Under the pieces are notes generated by a model that was not told where the DNA came from, searched no databases, and saw only the letters and a list, made by a program, of their open reading frames with translations. The position numbers were made by a program, and so were the translations under genes. 64,000 bases of DNA from Diphasiastrum complanatum (taxonomy: Eukaryota > Streptophyta > Lycopodiopsida > Lycopodiales > Lycopodiaceae). Positions 33,490-47,539 of this stretch are shown here, piece by piece. The DNA is taken from the NCBI GenBank assembly GCA_029204225.1, contig CM055107.1:27581072-27645071 (forward strand), written 5' to 3'. Numbering within the stretch: position 1 is the stretch's first letter; each line of letters starts with the position of its first letter.

Positions 33490-33728
33490 CCTATCTCTCT
33501 CAGAATTTCATTAGATACATTCATCTTAATGAAATGTAGAGCCATTCTAGCTCTCTTCTTGTACTTTGGTATTTCAAGCTGTGCTTGAGGCTCCTCCTCA
33601 ATACCAAGCACTATGTCCATAACAACCTGGAGTATCAAAATAGACTCCATTCTAACCTTCCAAATTGAGTAATTAGAAGTAGTTAGTCTTTCACCTGCTT
33701 CTAGGAGATATCCTCCCACAGATGCCAT
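33490..33728 (-). pseudogene. Ty1/copia gag N-terminus, reverse copy of the 31880 family
   Basis: On the minus strand from ATG 33728: MASVGGYLLEAGERLTTSNY, then YSIWKVRMESILIL and MALHFIKMNVSNEILREIG. This is clearly the same gag family as at 31880 with scattered substitutions. It stops at the junction with the forward copia integrase fragment at about 33489. With the PBS and LTR to its right it is the 5' end of a reverse-oriented element. Confidence 0.85.
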
Positions 33729-34486
33729 TATGTGAAGACTTCTTAGTTATTGGACAATAATATGTTTGAGCTTGTTCCAATCAGACTTAATGTTGCTACT
33801 CTCTTTCACTATAGGTATTTTCAAGGATGTGCTACCTTCCTATGTGAAAAACATGCAACTATATTTGAGATGGATCTCAAATATTCCACAAAACAAGATT
33901 TTCTAGATCAGATACTCAACATGGATTGAGACACTTAGACAGGTTTGAATTATACTTTTGGCATGTGTGAAATGCTTCAAAAGAAAACACTATTGATACT
34001 CAGAAGGCTCAAAGGTGTTCAATTAACATCAAACTTAGTCTTGATCTTCAGTTTCTTGTGTAGGATGCTCAAAACAATGGATTCAGAACAAAGCAAGATT
34101 GAATTAAATCAAAAAGTGGTCACTCGGATTTTGGACCTCTCCCTACCCTCTTTAAGAGCTTATAACTCTTGATAGACACATCAGATTGATTTTGTATCAA
34201 TTTTTATGGAAAGTATACTTCATAAGCTTTCCATCAAGTTATAACACCACTATCTTTGGATCAATAGCAAGGAAATAGAAGGGACTGAAAATCTTTGATT
34301 TTCACACGTGCGGAATTCCAGAATTCCGTACTATCACTATTCAGACCTGAAAATTCAGTTTCAATCCAATTTGATCCAAACACTTTTCAAAGAAAGGTAA
34401 AGAAAAGTGAATAACAGTTTTCTTTTGCTTGAATTAACTCTCAAATTCTTGTACAATCAAAGATGTTAGCATGCAAAACTTATTTT
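33729..34486 (-). other. 5' leader of the reverse copia element
   Basis: About 760 bp between the PBS and gag start of the reverse element. AT-rich, with no coding signal. Its role as untranslated leader is assigned by position. Confidence 0.6.
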
Positions 34487-34499
34487 GGCTCTGATACCA
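34487..34499 (-). other. Primer-binding site (initiator tRNA-Met) of the copia element
   Basis: The plus strand GGCTCTGATACCA is the exact reverse complement of TGGTATCAGAGCC, the plant iMet-tRNA primer site. It abuts the inner end of the LTR, which fixes the reverse orientation. Confidence 0.95.
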
Positions 34500-34970
34500 T
34501 GACAAAATTTCGAGAATTCTCACATGTGTGAGAATGATCCACAAGTATGATTGATCTTATTTAGCTTTTTGATTAGCACAATAACCTGATTCTAGATTGA
34601 ATAGAAGATCTAGTACAGAATTTATGGCTTAACCACAATCTAGCATGCTAAGTATCAGATAATGATAGCTTTGAATTACAAATGAGCAAAAGTAAACGGA
34701 TTTAGTGTATGAGCATTAGCCTCAACACGAGTTAGAGAGAGAAAGAGAGAGAGAGACATTCAAGCAAATATGGTATAGATCCAAAATGGCATGGAATAGC
34801 TACAAAGCTTTGGTTCTTCATAAAAAATTATGAGAATAGCTACACATATTTATGGAGTTTGAGGTAGCTCGAGGTAGAACCACATCCATCCACCTTTCAA
34901 TCACATCTAAAGTGAAAACTAGAGTCTAAGTGACATTTGTGACATCTCAGGTTTCAGTCTTGCTTTGTCA
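34500..34970 (-). mobile_element. Ty1/copia LTR, 471 bp
   Basis: On the minus strand it starts TGACAAAGCAAGACTG and ends AATTTTGTCA, giving perfect 7-bp terminal inverted repeats TGACAAA/TTTGTCA, directly adjacent to the primer-binding site. A TATA-like CATAAATATG lies at about 34846 in the expected direction. The candidate flanking duplication on the right is AGAGG (34971-34975); the left partner is not available because the element is truncated. Confidence 0.9.
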
Positions 34971-34990
34971 AGAGGAACTAAGTGCAGTCT

Positions 34991-34991
<1 letters not shown>

Positions 34992-35079
<88 letters not shown>
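34992..35079. repeat. Compound microsatellite (TA)n-(CA)n
   Basis: A TA tract of about 48 bp (34992-35039) joined to a CA tract of about 38 bp (35042-35079), just outside the copia LTR. Confidence 0.95.
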
Positions 35080-35080
<1 letters not shown>

Positions 35081-36748
35081 TTCCAGAGAATAGACTTAGA
35101 GAGATCGTGCATTTGCAAACAATAGGACATGTACACTTTTTCTATCCAATTAAATTTGTTTTAGTAGATTCATTGTCGTGTCATGTCGTGTTGCTTGTAT
35201 AAGTTCTGTTTTGCATAAGTCAGGTTTTGTAGGTACATGAATTGTAAATTGAACTGTTTATGACTAATTGGTAATGCTTTCGTTTTAACTTTTTTACGTT
35301 TTCATTTGAATAAATTTGTGTGTGTCTAAGAAATCACTTTTATCGATCCTTAGATTTTTGAAGCATGGATCAAATAGAGTTGATCATCTAATTTAGCTCA
35401 AATCTAGTAGATGCAAATCATGCATTGAGGACATCATCTATTCCCAACAGTAGTAGGGCACACTTTTTCTAGAGGTGTGTGTGTCCAAAACGACCTATTT
35501 GCTATGCATGCACCCCAAGAGCTATTACCAACAGTCGTAAAACAACCTATTAGAGCTCCATGAGGCCTTCATTCAGGTTCAATATAGGTTGAGAACGTTT
35601 TCTTATTATTGAGTATAGGATAAAAATCCGAGGAATGCCCACCACTTGGAAGTATGTTCACCACCAAGAAGAGAAAACAAATTGATCTCTACCAAAGAAT
35701 CGATGAAAAGCTTCATAGCTCCAAATCCTTCAATCTTCGTATGCCTTGCTCTTATACCACTATAAGGGAAAACACCTCAAGATCCTGCTTACAAGACATA
35801 CACAAAGGAATAACAGTGGAGCAAACGCACCCAACCAATGAGAAGCTAATGATCAATCTCGAATAGCACCACTCTCGAGCCACAAAATAGGATGCATGTG
35901 TAGAGAGGGGAAAATGGTAATGAGAACTGAGTACATGAATGAGAGGAGGGCGAGTTTCTCCATGAGTATATAGGCCCTGCTTTTATTGTGCATGCTCCCA
36001 TGCAAGCCTATAATATGCCGGTACATATAGTTCATTACTATTGACACTCTACATCATGCTAAAAGGAGTCCTAACCCATGCAAAAGCTTCACATGTCATT
36101 AGATGTGTGACTGGGTCTTCACAAGGTTATTAATTACATTTATGGCATAGTCTAGAATAATGAGGCACAACTAATAATCTCGAGCACTGGACTACTGGAT
36201 ATCCAAGTCTAGGATTATGCTGAATCTTATATTCAGGACGTGGACGTAACAAATAGACTCCATGTTTTTCAATGCTCTGAAAAATGGCAAAGTATAGGAA
36301 TGAAAAATCCACATGATCTCTAAAAAATCAATATTATAAAATATTTGATGATTCTGACAAGTTCCAAATAAAGGGTTGCAATTTGATTGACTAGTTTGAA
36401 TCCCTACGATCTGATTGGTCCATTGGCAACTCAACATGTCGGGCAATGTCCCCAGGCTCAAAAAATGGGCTTGAGTTGCCCCTATGGGTCCTATGCCACC
36501 TCGTCGCCACATGGTGGCAACTCAGCCTAAGTCTGAAAGGCAGGGAGACCCATTTCTCCTCCCTGGGCCAATGGAAAGACTCCATTTTTAATTTGGCACA
36601 GCCAAGCAACGTTTGTCTGAAAACCACCCCGTGACACTCGCTAGTTTACACAAGGTTGATACGTCCATACAGGGATAATGGCCATCCCAATGGCCACTAC
36701 CTACTACGTTTTGGGGTACATGACCTCGAGGTGACCCTTGGCTCAGCT
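35080..36748. other. Intergenic, upstream of the eS12 gene
   Basis: No supported gene. Local inverted words occur around 36500 (GCCACATGGTGGC). The last few hundred bases are the presumed distal promoter of the ribosomal protein gene. Confidence 0.4.
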
Positions 36749-36787
36749 AACCCTAAAAGAAGGCTTTAAGATTCAAAACCCTAAAAC
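36749..36787 (+). promoter_or_regulatory. Two telo-box motifs upstream of eS12
   Basis: AACCCTAAAA at 36749-36758 and AAAACCCTAAAAC at 36775-36787. The telo-box (AAACCCTAA) is a known promoter-proximal element of plant ribosomal protein and other translation genes (established knowledge). The motifs lie just before the likely transcription start, followed by a GAGCGAGCGAGCG-rich leader. Confidence 0.75.
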
Positions 36788-37132
36788 AAAGAAGCTCTGT
36801 AGCGATCCAGCGAGGAGGGAGCGAGCGAGCGAGAAGGGTTGAGCGAGAGCTCCTCATACGCCATCGCTATAACCTTTCCCTTTTTCTTTCACCTGGTAAT
36901 TCTCTTTCAGTATCTTTGCATTTTTCTTTGAAGCAGCCATAGTCAGAAATATCATTGCTGAATCATTGGATCTTATGTGGGATTGTTTGTGCCTTCTGAA
37001 GAATTCTACTAGCCCTGTGACGCACTGCCCTTAGTTCCGATTTGTTATCTAAGCGGCCATTGGACGTTTCTTAATCTGTTTCTGTTGATCTGATTTCTTG
37101 TTTATGTGTGAATATTGTGTTTGTTTTATTGT

Positions 37133-37210
37133 TTGGCATTTGCTGCAGCATTTCTAGGTAGTTGCGTAAAGTTTATGTCTGTTCTAATCGGTTGGCATTT
37201 GCTGCAGCAT
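37133..37210 (+). repeat. Duplicated 19-bp 3' splice-acceptor segment in the eS12 5'UTR intron
   Basis: TTGGCATTTGCTGCAGCAT occurs identically at 37133-37151 and 37192-37210. Each copy contains a pyrimidine-rich tract and a GCAG acceptor, 59 bp apart, upstream of the start codon at 37245. Either could end the 5'UTR intron that begins at GTAATT (36896). Confidence 0.7.
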
Positions 37211-37244
37211 ATCCAGGCAAGTTCTATATCACAACTTTTTCGGA

Positions 37245-38891
<1,647 letters not shown>

Positions 38892-41800
38892 GTTGCGGAC
38901 TGATGAATACAACAATGAGGCAGTGTTGTCTCTTGTTTCTTGAGCTATTATTATGAGTAATGCTAGGAGCCATTTAGGGTAGCTTGGTTTCCCTACTGGT
39001 GTTAAAACATTAATGAAATTAGTAGTCTTCCATGAATTTTGATAGCATCCAGGCTTGAACTAGGAGTTTTTTCAAGCGCCATAAAAGAGGCGGCTGTATG
39101 GAATCTACGACATTTAGACCTAATTTTTTATGTCTGTGCATTTTCTCGTTTACACGTGTATTTCATGCCCTGGATGCCTAATACCTTTCAATGTGGAAGT
39201 CAACCTGACATTATTCATTATCACTGGTTGTTGATAAGGTGGCTGACTTGTAAGACCTTGTTCTTTGGTTTGCCATTGTGAGTTCCATGTTTATTTTAGT
39301 TTTGGCTACTGAAGTGTATGACTCCAATTATCTGGACTCATGGCCTAGAGTCATTGCCATTATACAATCTCTGGACAATGAAATTCATTTTTTTGGATTG
39401 GTTCACCTTCATGTATGTCAGCACATGATTCCTTAGTAGACACACAGGGACCAGCATGCATTTTTTATCTACATTTATAAGCTCAAGGTGTAGGGATTAT
39501 TTTAAGTTGTCACGTGGATAACCTGTAACTGAAACCTATCAGGCCAAAATGCAGTAACATTTCAGACTGAAACTATTAGGCCTCACTGCAATTCTCACTA
39601 TCCACCTTGTTTAACCTGATTCTGTGATGAATCGGGTGTAAATATATGTTTGAATAGAACCAGAGAAAGAGGGCTTTCATTTTGCGTGCAGATGTCTGCA
39701 GACGTGGGTGCCACCTGAAGTGTCTATGAGCCTGAAGCTCGGATTGACGTGTCAATGGCGGGCGTTAGAGGTTCTCTTGGAACAATATTCCAAGTTCCAA
39801 GAAGACGGTTTGCAAAGATTTCTCCTCATCAATACAAGGAAAATCATCATGCACAATTTGATATGATGGTGACATATGAGGTAGACCTAGGTGGCACCAT
39901 AATTTCAGCGAAATGTGTTTCATTTATTTGAAATGCGCTCGATGTTTGAAACCAAAAGTGGTTTTCTTTTCTGCCCCTTGGCCCTAACAAGTGGCTATAA
40001 AGGGGCCTAATCTTGTATAACAGGGCCCAAAAGTGGGTCAATGGGGCTCGTTCATCAAGTTTTTGAACATATTTATGCCCTTAGAAATAATCTTCTAAAA
40101 ATAAAAAAGCATATGAAAGTTTGATTGAATCATGTTCAAAACTTAAAAATGTTTACTGGTCACATTGGTTTCAGCTGAAAATTACCAACCCAAACTATAT
40201 ATAATACTGAAGTAGGTATAACAAGTTGGTTTGTGTTGTCAGATTGGTGAGCTTTGCTGTAAAGTATCATCTCATTTTGGACTCGTGAAGTTTCAGCTTT
40301 AAATTTGCTGCACTGGCCGTCCTATTTTTTCAAGGCAATTTTGGTGCTACAGATGGTAGTCATCCCTTGCAGTGAACACAGCCTCTTGACCTTGTCTTAA
40401 GACTCTCACACGGCACATTACCTTTTCAAAGAGACCTGTGTTTTTCATCATACAAGAATTGGGCCACGTTTCTTGTGATCTAATTAGATTTGTTGTCGAG
40501 GTATTTGTTTGCAGACCCAATGTATGTCTGCTCTGTGGCCTGTTGTGTGGTGCCTATTCTGTTCAGGAAGATATTCCAAAAGAAATTTAAGATCTGTCCA
40601 AAGAAGGCATTGAAATCTTGTATGCTTTGAGTAGTTCAACAACCAACGTTGGAATCACTCTGATATGCAAAGAATCAAATTTGACAAAAGTGACTTTTAG
40701 CTAAAAGTCTTGTAAAGAAGAAATAATATCATTTTGAGTCCTTAAAGATTCAAAATTAAATGAACAAAAAATGATTTGACAAATTTTTGGTCTCCATGTT
40801 TAATATTTTGTTTCACAATGGGGCTTGCTTGCCTTGGCAAAATTTATACTTCCTATACCTGCTTTTTCTGCACTTGACTGATATAGGAGTCCAGATCTCA
40901 TGGAGAGGTCAGCAATACATTTGAATTTACTTGGGAAATTCACTCTATTTTTAATCTCTTAGAGATCAAAAATATGAAACCTTAATGAATTATGATAAAA
41001 CTTCACTTCAAAGTGGAAGGCAATTTTTTTAAGAACTATGCTTTGAGCTCATTGAAGCCAAAAAGAGCTCATGAAACTAGGTTTTTCTATGGACTGTGTC
41101 TTGCAAAAAACAATATTATGTGTTAAAGTTGGTCAATGGAGTTTTTGCAAAACTCAATGTCTACAATTGTAAGGGTATTTGTGCAACAAAAGCTTTGCCA
41201 CATTGCTAAGGATTTTATTGCAAGAAGTCATTCTCTAAATGCACCTCTATGTGCAAGTAGTAGACAGAAAAAAATTCACCTCCTCTCTTTTTCATGCATG
41301 CATATGCAAGTCATAAATGGTAAAAAATTTGCGTTCTTTTTCCTCAATGCATCTCTAGGATCTCGTTGTGTATGATGCACCAACATGATCATAAAGATTA
41401 TCTATCTTCATTCACAAAGTAAGTACATATGTGTCTTTATTGTTGTCATATCTCTACTCGTGCACACACTTTAAATCCCTAACTGTTATGTCACAGTTCC
41501 AAGACAACTAGGATTTGAAAATAACTAATTACCTTGCATCTAAATCTGAAAAGATTAAATTTTTTCATTTAAGAGATTTGTGGTGATGCTTTTGTGGTAT
41601 ATCACAATGTTCTTGTTAAATGCTAATATATGACAATTTAACTTCTAAATATTCTTAATGTTTCTCTTCATCTTTTTTACTAAAAAAAATTACAATATTT
41701 GTTTTTCTAAGCTCTTTATGTTGAGAGAAATATTTTAAACCCTTGTAAGTTCTTAGACCTTAACATTTACATCTTTGATATGTTTATATTTACTCATCTT

Positions 41801-43672
41801 AACAATTGGTCAAGGTTTTATGAACTACACTAATAACAAATTCAAATGAGTCAACCAACATGTTGCACGGGTCAAATGAGTAGTCTTTGTATTAATTTTC
41901 AATATAAGTAGAATTATATTTAGGGTTTCAAATTACTTGAGATATTATTTTAGTCTTTGATTATTGTGATAACATGAAATTTTATGATTGATTTATACAA
42001 CTTTGGAAATTCACATAGAAGAATATCCTTCTCGGGATTTTCATCTTCCAAAAGTGAGGGTCTTGTTTAGATGCCAAGAACTAAAAAATAAATCAAACAC
42101 GAGCAAATCATTGTAAGAGCTTGATCTCTCTGTGTCATAGCCTTTTGTTGACATTTTTATGAAAGACGCCACAAAATGATGGGACAACATTCATGTTGGA
42201 ATCATAAGTCACGATGTGCGTCTTGGTCTAGGGTGCTAGCTTTTGCCTCATATTGTTTCTTAAAGGAATGAAAGTTTTTATCATGAAGAGCACTCAAAAA
42301 GTGTATATGCTTTGACGATACTTGCTACCATCTCTGTCTTTCGCAATATAGCAGCAAAGTAGCACGTATATTAGACTCATACCAGTGGTTGCTAGTATAC
42401 AACAAGAAAAGGTATGTATACTGCTCTTTATCTTTGTTTACATAAACTATGCAAGAAGCTATACTGTAGCACACCATTGCAAAAACTTTAGGAATGAGTT
42501 TTTAGATGTTACGGATTATAATAATTACACATCTATTGTGTAGTTGACTATGTAATGTTGTATGTAGAACTGGAAACGGATTGTAAACGTGTTTCACATT
42601 CAAAAGAAAACATGACCACTTCACAAGAGTCACTAGCGTCTACCATTCAGGTTGGTGCTTCTCACATATCTCGGTGGTTATTTCAAGTAAACTTCAAAGA
42701 AATATGTCGGCAACGTAAGATATTATCAATCATTATACATTGAAGAAGAGCAAGATGATTCTTAAACCAGTTTGTTGCATATCTTTTTACATAAGCAAAC
42801 AATATACCGAATCATTGCTTATCAGAAATGGTAACCCTCATTTACTCTGTGAATGTGGTTACAAACTCTTTTTATGAATGTATATGGGTATTGTGTTTTG
42901 ACTATATTTTAAGTCACGATAATGGTTCAAATATAATATAATGGTACATTAGCTTGAGGACTCTTGTATAGCATGAATTTGCTCAAGAAGTTGCGAGAAC
43001 CATACATTACCTGTTTACAGGTATAAATGCTAGTTTGACATGGATTTGCCCCGCACTTCATGTATCGGTCCAAGCTATCTACTAGTTTAGTTTGTTTTAC
43101 AAATCTTGTACAATTTGGTTTCAAATGCATATTTGGTTTATTAAAATAAAAAAGATAGGGACCTGAACCATCACATTGATCAGGATGACACTTGTCCTGA
43201 TACGGTAGAGATATGGTTCAGCCTATCGCTATAAGTATTTCTTAATAAGGGAAGACTGGACTATGAATTTTTATCTTTACCGCATGTTGATTAGCTAAGT
43301 AAACTTATTTTGTAAATGGATAACAACTGACATTTGGCATTGACACTTGTCTTCCTCATTGTGCTAACTTGCGTGGTTTTGTGTGGTGGGATGGTGGCAA
43401 GTACCAGCTAGATGTCTTGAAATATGTTGTATGCTTTTCAGCCATGTTTTTCCTTGTTGGTTTTTGAATAAAGGGTTTTAAAAGGTTATGGTCTTGATTT
43501 GTCAAGAGGAGCTTTTATCTATTTATCTCTCTCTATGCATTCTTGAGGTGTAAATCCGACTATCCTTTGGTCATGATAGTATCAAAACCTTTACCTTACT
43601 TGGATTCATAAGCTAATATAGGTCCCTTTTTGCTATGTTTAGTCCTCAGGATGGTATCAGGACACTGTTGAC
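38892..43672. other. eS12 3' flank and 4.5 kb of unassigned DNA
   Basis: The first ~150 bp are the eS12 3'UTR. The remainder has no ORF with a recognisable domain, no exon-like pattern and no LTR pair. GGGCC-rich text near 39970-40050 is LTR-like but has no partner. It is mostly AT-rich and probably old repeat DNA. Confidence 0.45.
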
Positions 43673-45004
43673 TTGGGTTATGAGGACCCCCTTCCTCCCG
43701 CTAATCTATTCATTCAAACTTTGATTATTTGCATGAAAAGAACTGTCATGTTGCATAGTTTTATTATTGAAATAGATCGTGCTACCTGTAACAATGCTGG
43801 ACTTGAAGATAAGGTTCTCTGTATCACTGACCTTTTGGATACACTTCATTGGGTTAAGATTTACATGGATTACGATAAAAGCAAGATCAATCCCTTGGGT
43901 ATCATTGAAAACTTTGATGTTGATTTGGCTGGGCTTGCTGAGAAATATGAAAGGGAAGAAAAATTTATAATTCTCATCTTGAAAAAAAAAACGACCTTCT
44001 ATCTACTGAACTCACTCTTGTTCTGCCTGATTCTCCTCCTTCACCATATCCTCTCATCTTTCTAGATGAACTGGACGAAGATAGTCCCTCGCAACTCGAA
44101 ACTTTCTCGCAAGACATTTGTGACATTGGTGATCAATCCACTTTTAAATACAACATACTAATATCCAGAGCATTGCTTCTGAATTACACGATGGTGGGCT
44201 GAAACTCATGAGACTTTTACCTACATATTCAAGTGTAGACAATGATAAGCATGCTGCGGCCTCAAACTCCTACGAGACAAAAAATGGATTCAAGGGAACA
44301 TTGTCCCATTTCGTAAAAAAGACGATGCCAACAATGAACGTAAATGGATCACCAAGCATTTATACATTAATAGAATTGACAAGGCTCAACATAACCCTTG
44401 TTTCATGTGCATACATCTTGTACAAAAACTTGCTTTAGAAAGACTTGATAGCCTAGACTTTACACCTTTTCCTGATCTTATAAATAATCTCATCGCAAGT
44501 TCTCTGGAATACGTAAACAACACTATTTGTGAATTACTACCTCATGACTTCATCTATTCAAGGGAATTACCTTACTTACCATGCACTTATAAAGTGCATA
44601 AAGATACGTTCAGATGGATTATGAATGCACACGATTGCTGTTTTTCTAGACTTGCTAAATTCTTGACGTGTGCTCTTGGTATGCCGTATCCTTTCATTAC
44701 GAAAGGTGCAAGCCTTAAGGCAAATACATACAAAAGTGTCCTAAATGGGGATACATCATTACTATAACAATGTGATTCATCCATCGACTTCTATCTAACC
44801 TTATCTGAATTCATATACATCGTGAAAGCGACTGATATCTCCAAACGTTACGAAAATATTCCTTTGGACAGGATCGATGGTCTGAAAACTATTATGGCAA
44901 AATTGATTGGTTCGGCATTTAAGATTGCCAAAATCAAGATACTCAAATATAGACATATATCTGGGACAAATGATTTTAAATGGGCTTCAGAAAGAGTCGG
45001 ATGA
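43673..45004 (+). pseudogene. Penelope-like reverse transcriptase relic
   Basis: An N-terminal frame (43673-44065, starting after a non-ATG start; contains FVDLAGLAEKYERE-like text) is followed by a shifted frame open from about 44240 to 44767. This contains QGNIVPFRKKDDANNERKW, NRIDKAQHNPCFMCIHL, then ELPYLPCTYKVHKDTFRW and LAKFLTCALGMPY. After one in-frame stop (44765-44767) it continues KATDISKRYENIPL, the RT motif A with catalytic Asp and the YxNIP pattern typical of Penelope-like elements, and ends RHISGTNDFKWASERVG. It stops before motif C (YxDD), and no GIY-YIG endonuclease was seen. An LxYLPxxxKxHK block plus DxxxxYxNIP fits PLE RTs better than LINE or LTR RTs. Other deep RT lineages remain possible. 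Confidence 0.65.
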
Positions 45005-45942
45005 ATTGTGAATTTCACACGTGTGGAGTGCTCACCACATGTGATTATAATCTTCTAAGGTGTGTGGATGCACAATGATCAAGACTACATTGAGATTCAA
45101 GATCTATCTTCAACTCAATGGCAAAAAATACACTACTACATGCATTAACTCACTTCCAAAGTACATACACATGTGTGGGAAGTGTTCCAAAATGAAAACT
45201 AAGTACAAAAATAGCCAGCTCTCGGGTAGAGAGAGAATCCATTCAATAGCTCTTGGGTAGAGAGAGAATGCAAGAAAAACTTAGTCTCAAAATTACTCTA
45301 GATCTCCAAATCAATTAGCATAGAATGAGTAGTACAATGATACTAGTAGATCCACGAGCTAATTACCACACTAAAACATGATTGGACCTCATATTTCTTA
45401 ATCCTATTGGACCATTGATGCATCCATCTCTCCATTCTATTGGACCATTCTCAAGCATATCTCAAATCCTGACCAATGGTACTTCCACCTCTCAATTCTA
45501 TTGGACCTCTTGAACTTTGACTTGTCACACATCAAACTAACTAAAGACACTTGTCAACAGCCTATTTAGCACGAGTTTCATCTCCTACACTACTTTGGCT
45601 CAATAGATAATGGTATACCTGAATTTTTATTCTCATTCGTGTTGTTGATGTGTCAAACAACCATTCAGTTAAGTTAACAACTGCTCTTCTCCAAACCTTA
45701 CAAAAAGGACTAACTCAAACATCTTTTTAGATAACTAGCACTCCAAGAAGCTTTTGGACATGAGATACTTAGTAGTATAGTGACAAAGGCTTGCAAATGC
45801 TACTGGTTTGTTAAAGTTGTCCAAATTAGACTTGATCTTACAAAATAGAATAATTGGGCCAACTCAATAATACTTTGTGTTCTTTCCAACAAATTGGAGA
45901 GGTTTGTAAGTTGGAAATTGGCGAGGTTATATTCTCTCATCT
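45005..45942. other. Unassigned, LTR-like in part
   Basis: It starts TGTGAATTTCACACGTGTGG, which resembles the inner part of copia LTRs, and contains a repeated phrase with TCTTGGGTAGAGAGAGAATG at about 45220 and 45255. There are no ORFs. Probably a copia LTR or leader fragment, not provable here. Confidence 0.3.
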
Positions 45943-46134
45943 TTGCACAGTGACAACATTTTAGCACAAGCCCTTGCCAACAATCCGATATTTCATGCAA
46001 GGAGCAAACACATCGAGGTTGCACATCACTCTGTGAAAGAGAAGCTCATTGGAGGAGAAATCTACTTGGAACACATCAACACATCATCTTGTATTGCAGA
46101 TTTGCTCACCAAACCTTTGATCAAGCATCTATAG
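45943..46134 (+). pseudogene. Ty1/copia RNase H C-terminus
   Basis: The frame reads FHARSKHIEVAHHSVKEK, then YLEHINTSSCIADLLTKPL, the conserved end of copia RNase H (FHARTKHIE and the DxxTKPL motif). The pol upstream is missing. A polypurine tract CTAGGAGGAGT (46188-46198) follows, and an LTR-like TGAAAATAAAAATC starts at 46201. Confidence 0.8.
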
Positions 46135-46200
46135 AGCCAATCTTGGAGTGATACCAGGATCCATGTTCAAGTCAACGTAGATTGTTTCTAGGAGGAGTAT

Positions 46201-46441
46201 TGAAAATAAAAATCATCTATCTTGACTTTAGGCTTGCTACAACTTTTTACTATGCAAGTATGTTGTTTCATGAATGTAAATGCCAAATTTGGCCTAGATG
46301 GAACTCGAAGTGACATGCAAGGCATGCACAAAGTGAAATGGACACATGCATGATGATTTGTAAAATTCTAGTTAGAAATAGGACACTGGGTAAAAGTAGG
46401 TAGATATAGATGCATGAGATGTAAAAGCACTCACAAAGGTA
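46201..46441 (+). mobile_element. Start of a copia 3' LTR, truncated
   Basis: It begins TGAAAATAAAAATC directly after the polypurine tract. About 240 bp remain before a different copia RNase H fragment takes over at 46442. Its start resembles the LTR at 49389 (TGAAAATTG). No end or duplication is visible. Confidence 0.5.
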
Positions 46442-46676
46442 ATGAAGTACATCCAAGCCACCAAACATCTTAGCATCTGTTGTGGAGGCAGCCAACCTAC
46501 TAACATACTTGAAGGATACACAAATGCAAATTGGGCAGGGGACATTGATACCAGAAGGTCGACTTCTAGATTTGTATTTTTATACAATCAAGGCCTACAT
46601 CACAAAGGCTCTTTCCAAAGAGCATCATCTCAAATTTAATGAAAAATTAAATCTGAAAATCAAAGCTTTTCAAAAT
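46442..46676 (+). pseudogene. Ty1/copia RNase H core fragment
   Basis: The plus frame reads KYIQATKHLSICCGG, then LEGYTNANWAGDIDTRRSTS and RFVFLYNQG, the start of copia RNase H with its first catalytic Asp changed to Asn (GYTNANW in place of GYTDADW). Most of the remaining RNase H is deleted. The text after it (ATTAAATCTGAAAATCAAAG) aligns with the element at 59200-59680. Confidence 0.8.
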
Positions 46677-46682
46677 CGGGGA

Positions 46683-47110
46683 TGTTCGAAATCGATGCTC
46701 AACCTCAAATCCATTTGTTAATGAGCATCTTGAAAAACTTTACAAAATCCAGAAAAACAAAAGGCTCGAGTTTTTGGGAAGACAAAAAATTAAGTATCGA
46801 ATTTTTTCGACCCAATATTAATCCCATCAATGAAGGATTTTCTGACCCTGGATCGGATTGGATCGGGTCTAGTTTATCTGGGGGTCTTTGACTCTGGATT
46901 GGATCGGATCTGATTTTCCGACCTGAATATATTTTCAACCCTATACACATTTTTTGACTCAGTGTAAATTTTTTTATCCTTTGTGTAAAACCCGACCCTA
47001 TGGAAAATTTAATACTATCGGTCAGAAATCCGATCCAACGACTTTGCACTGACAGTCTGCCTACATTTGTACATGAAGTTACAGTTACAAGGTGGTTGTA
47101 AGATAACATT
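46683..47110 (+). mobile_element. Copia 3' LTR, copy 1 (approximate right end)
   Basis: It begins TGTTCGAAATCGATG after a short purine tract. It aligns with the LTR start at 59687 through the words AATCCA(C/T)TTGTTAATG and contains GGATCGGAT-type repeats like those in the other copy. The right end was placed only by loss of similarity. Confidence 0.6.
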
Positions 47111-47539
47111 CAATATGAGTTAGTTGAAGATATTTTTGTATATCTAATCGTAGAATCTTCATAAAAAAACTTCTTCTGATATTCAATTACTACTGAAATT
47201 GTAATCAATTAGATTTTTGTTGCTAGTGTTATCACACACAATGATCAGCTAAAGTAATTACTTCAAGCATTGTACTCATTGTTGATATTAGTCAGAGTGC
47301 AATTATCTGTCTCACTACTGTTATTGTTCACTTGCATTTATTGAATCGTTTAAGTTTGAACATTTTGTTGCTGTCTATTGTGCTTCCGATCCACTCATCT
47401 AGCTCGCTCCCAGCTTCCGCTCATACCCACTGATTTTCGACAGTTAGAATGCATTTAGGCATCTTGGTTTTGGCATGATAGGGTAAGCTTTGCATTATGG
47501 GTGTGATTTGAAAGAGTTATGTCCAAAAAAAAGTACAAA

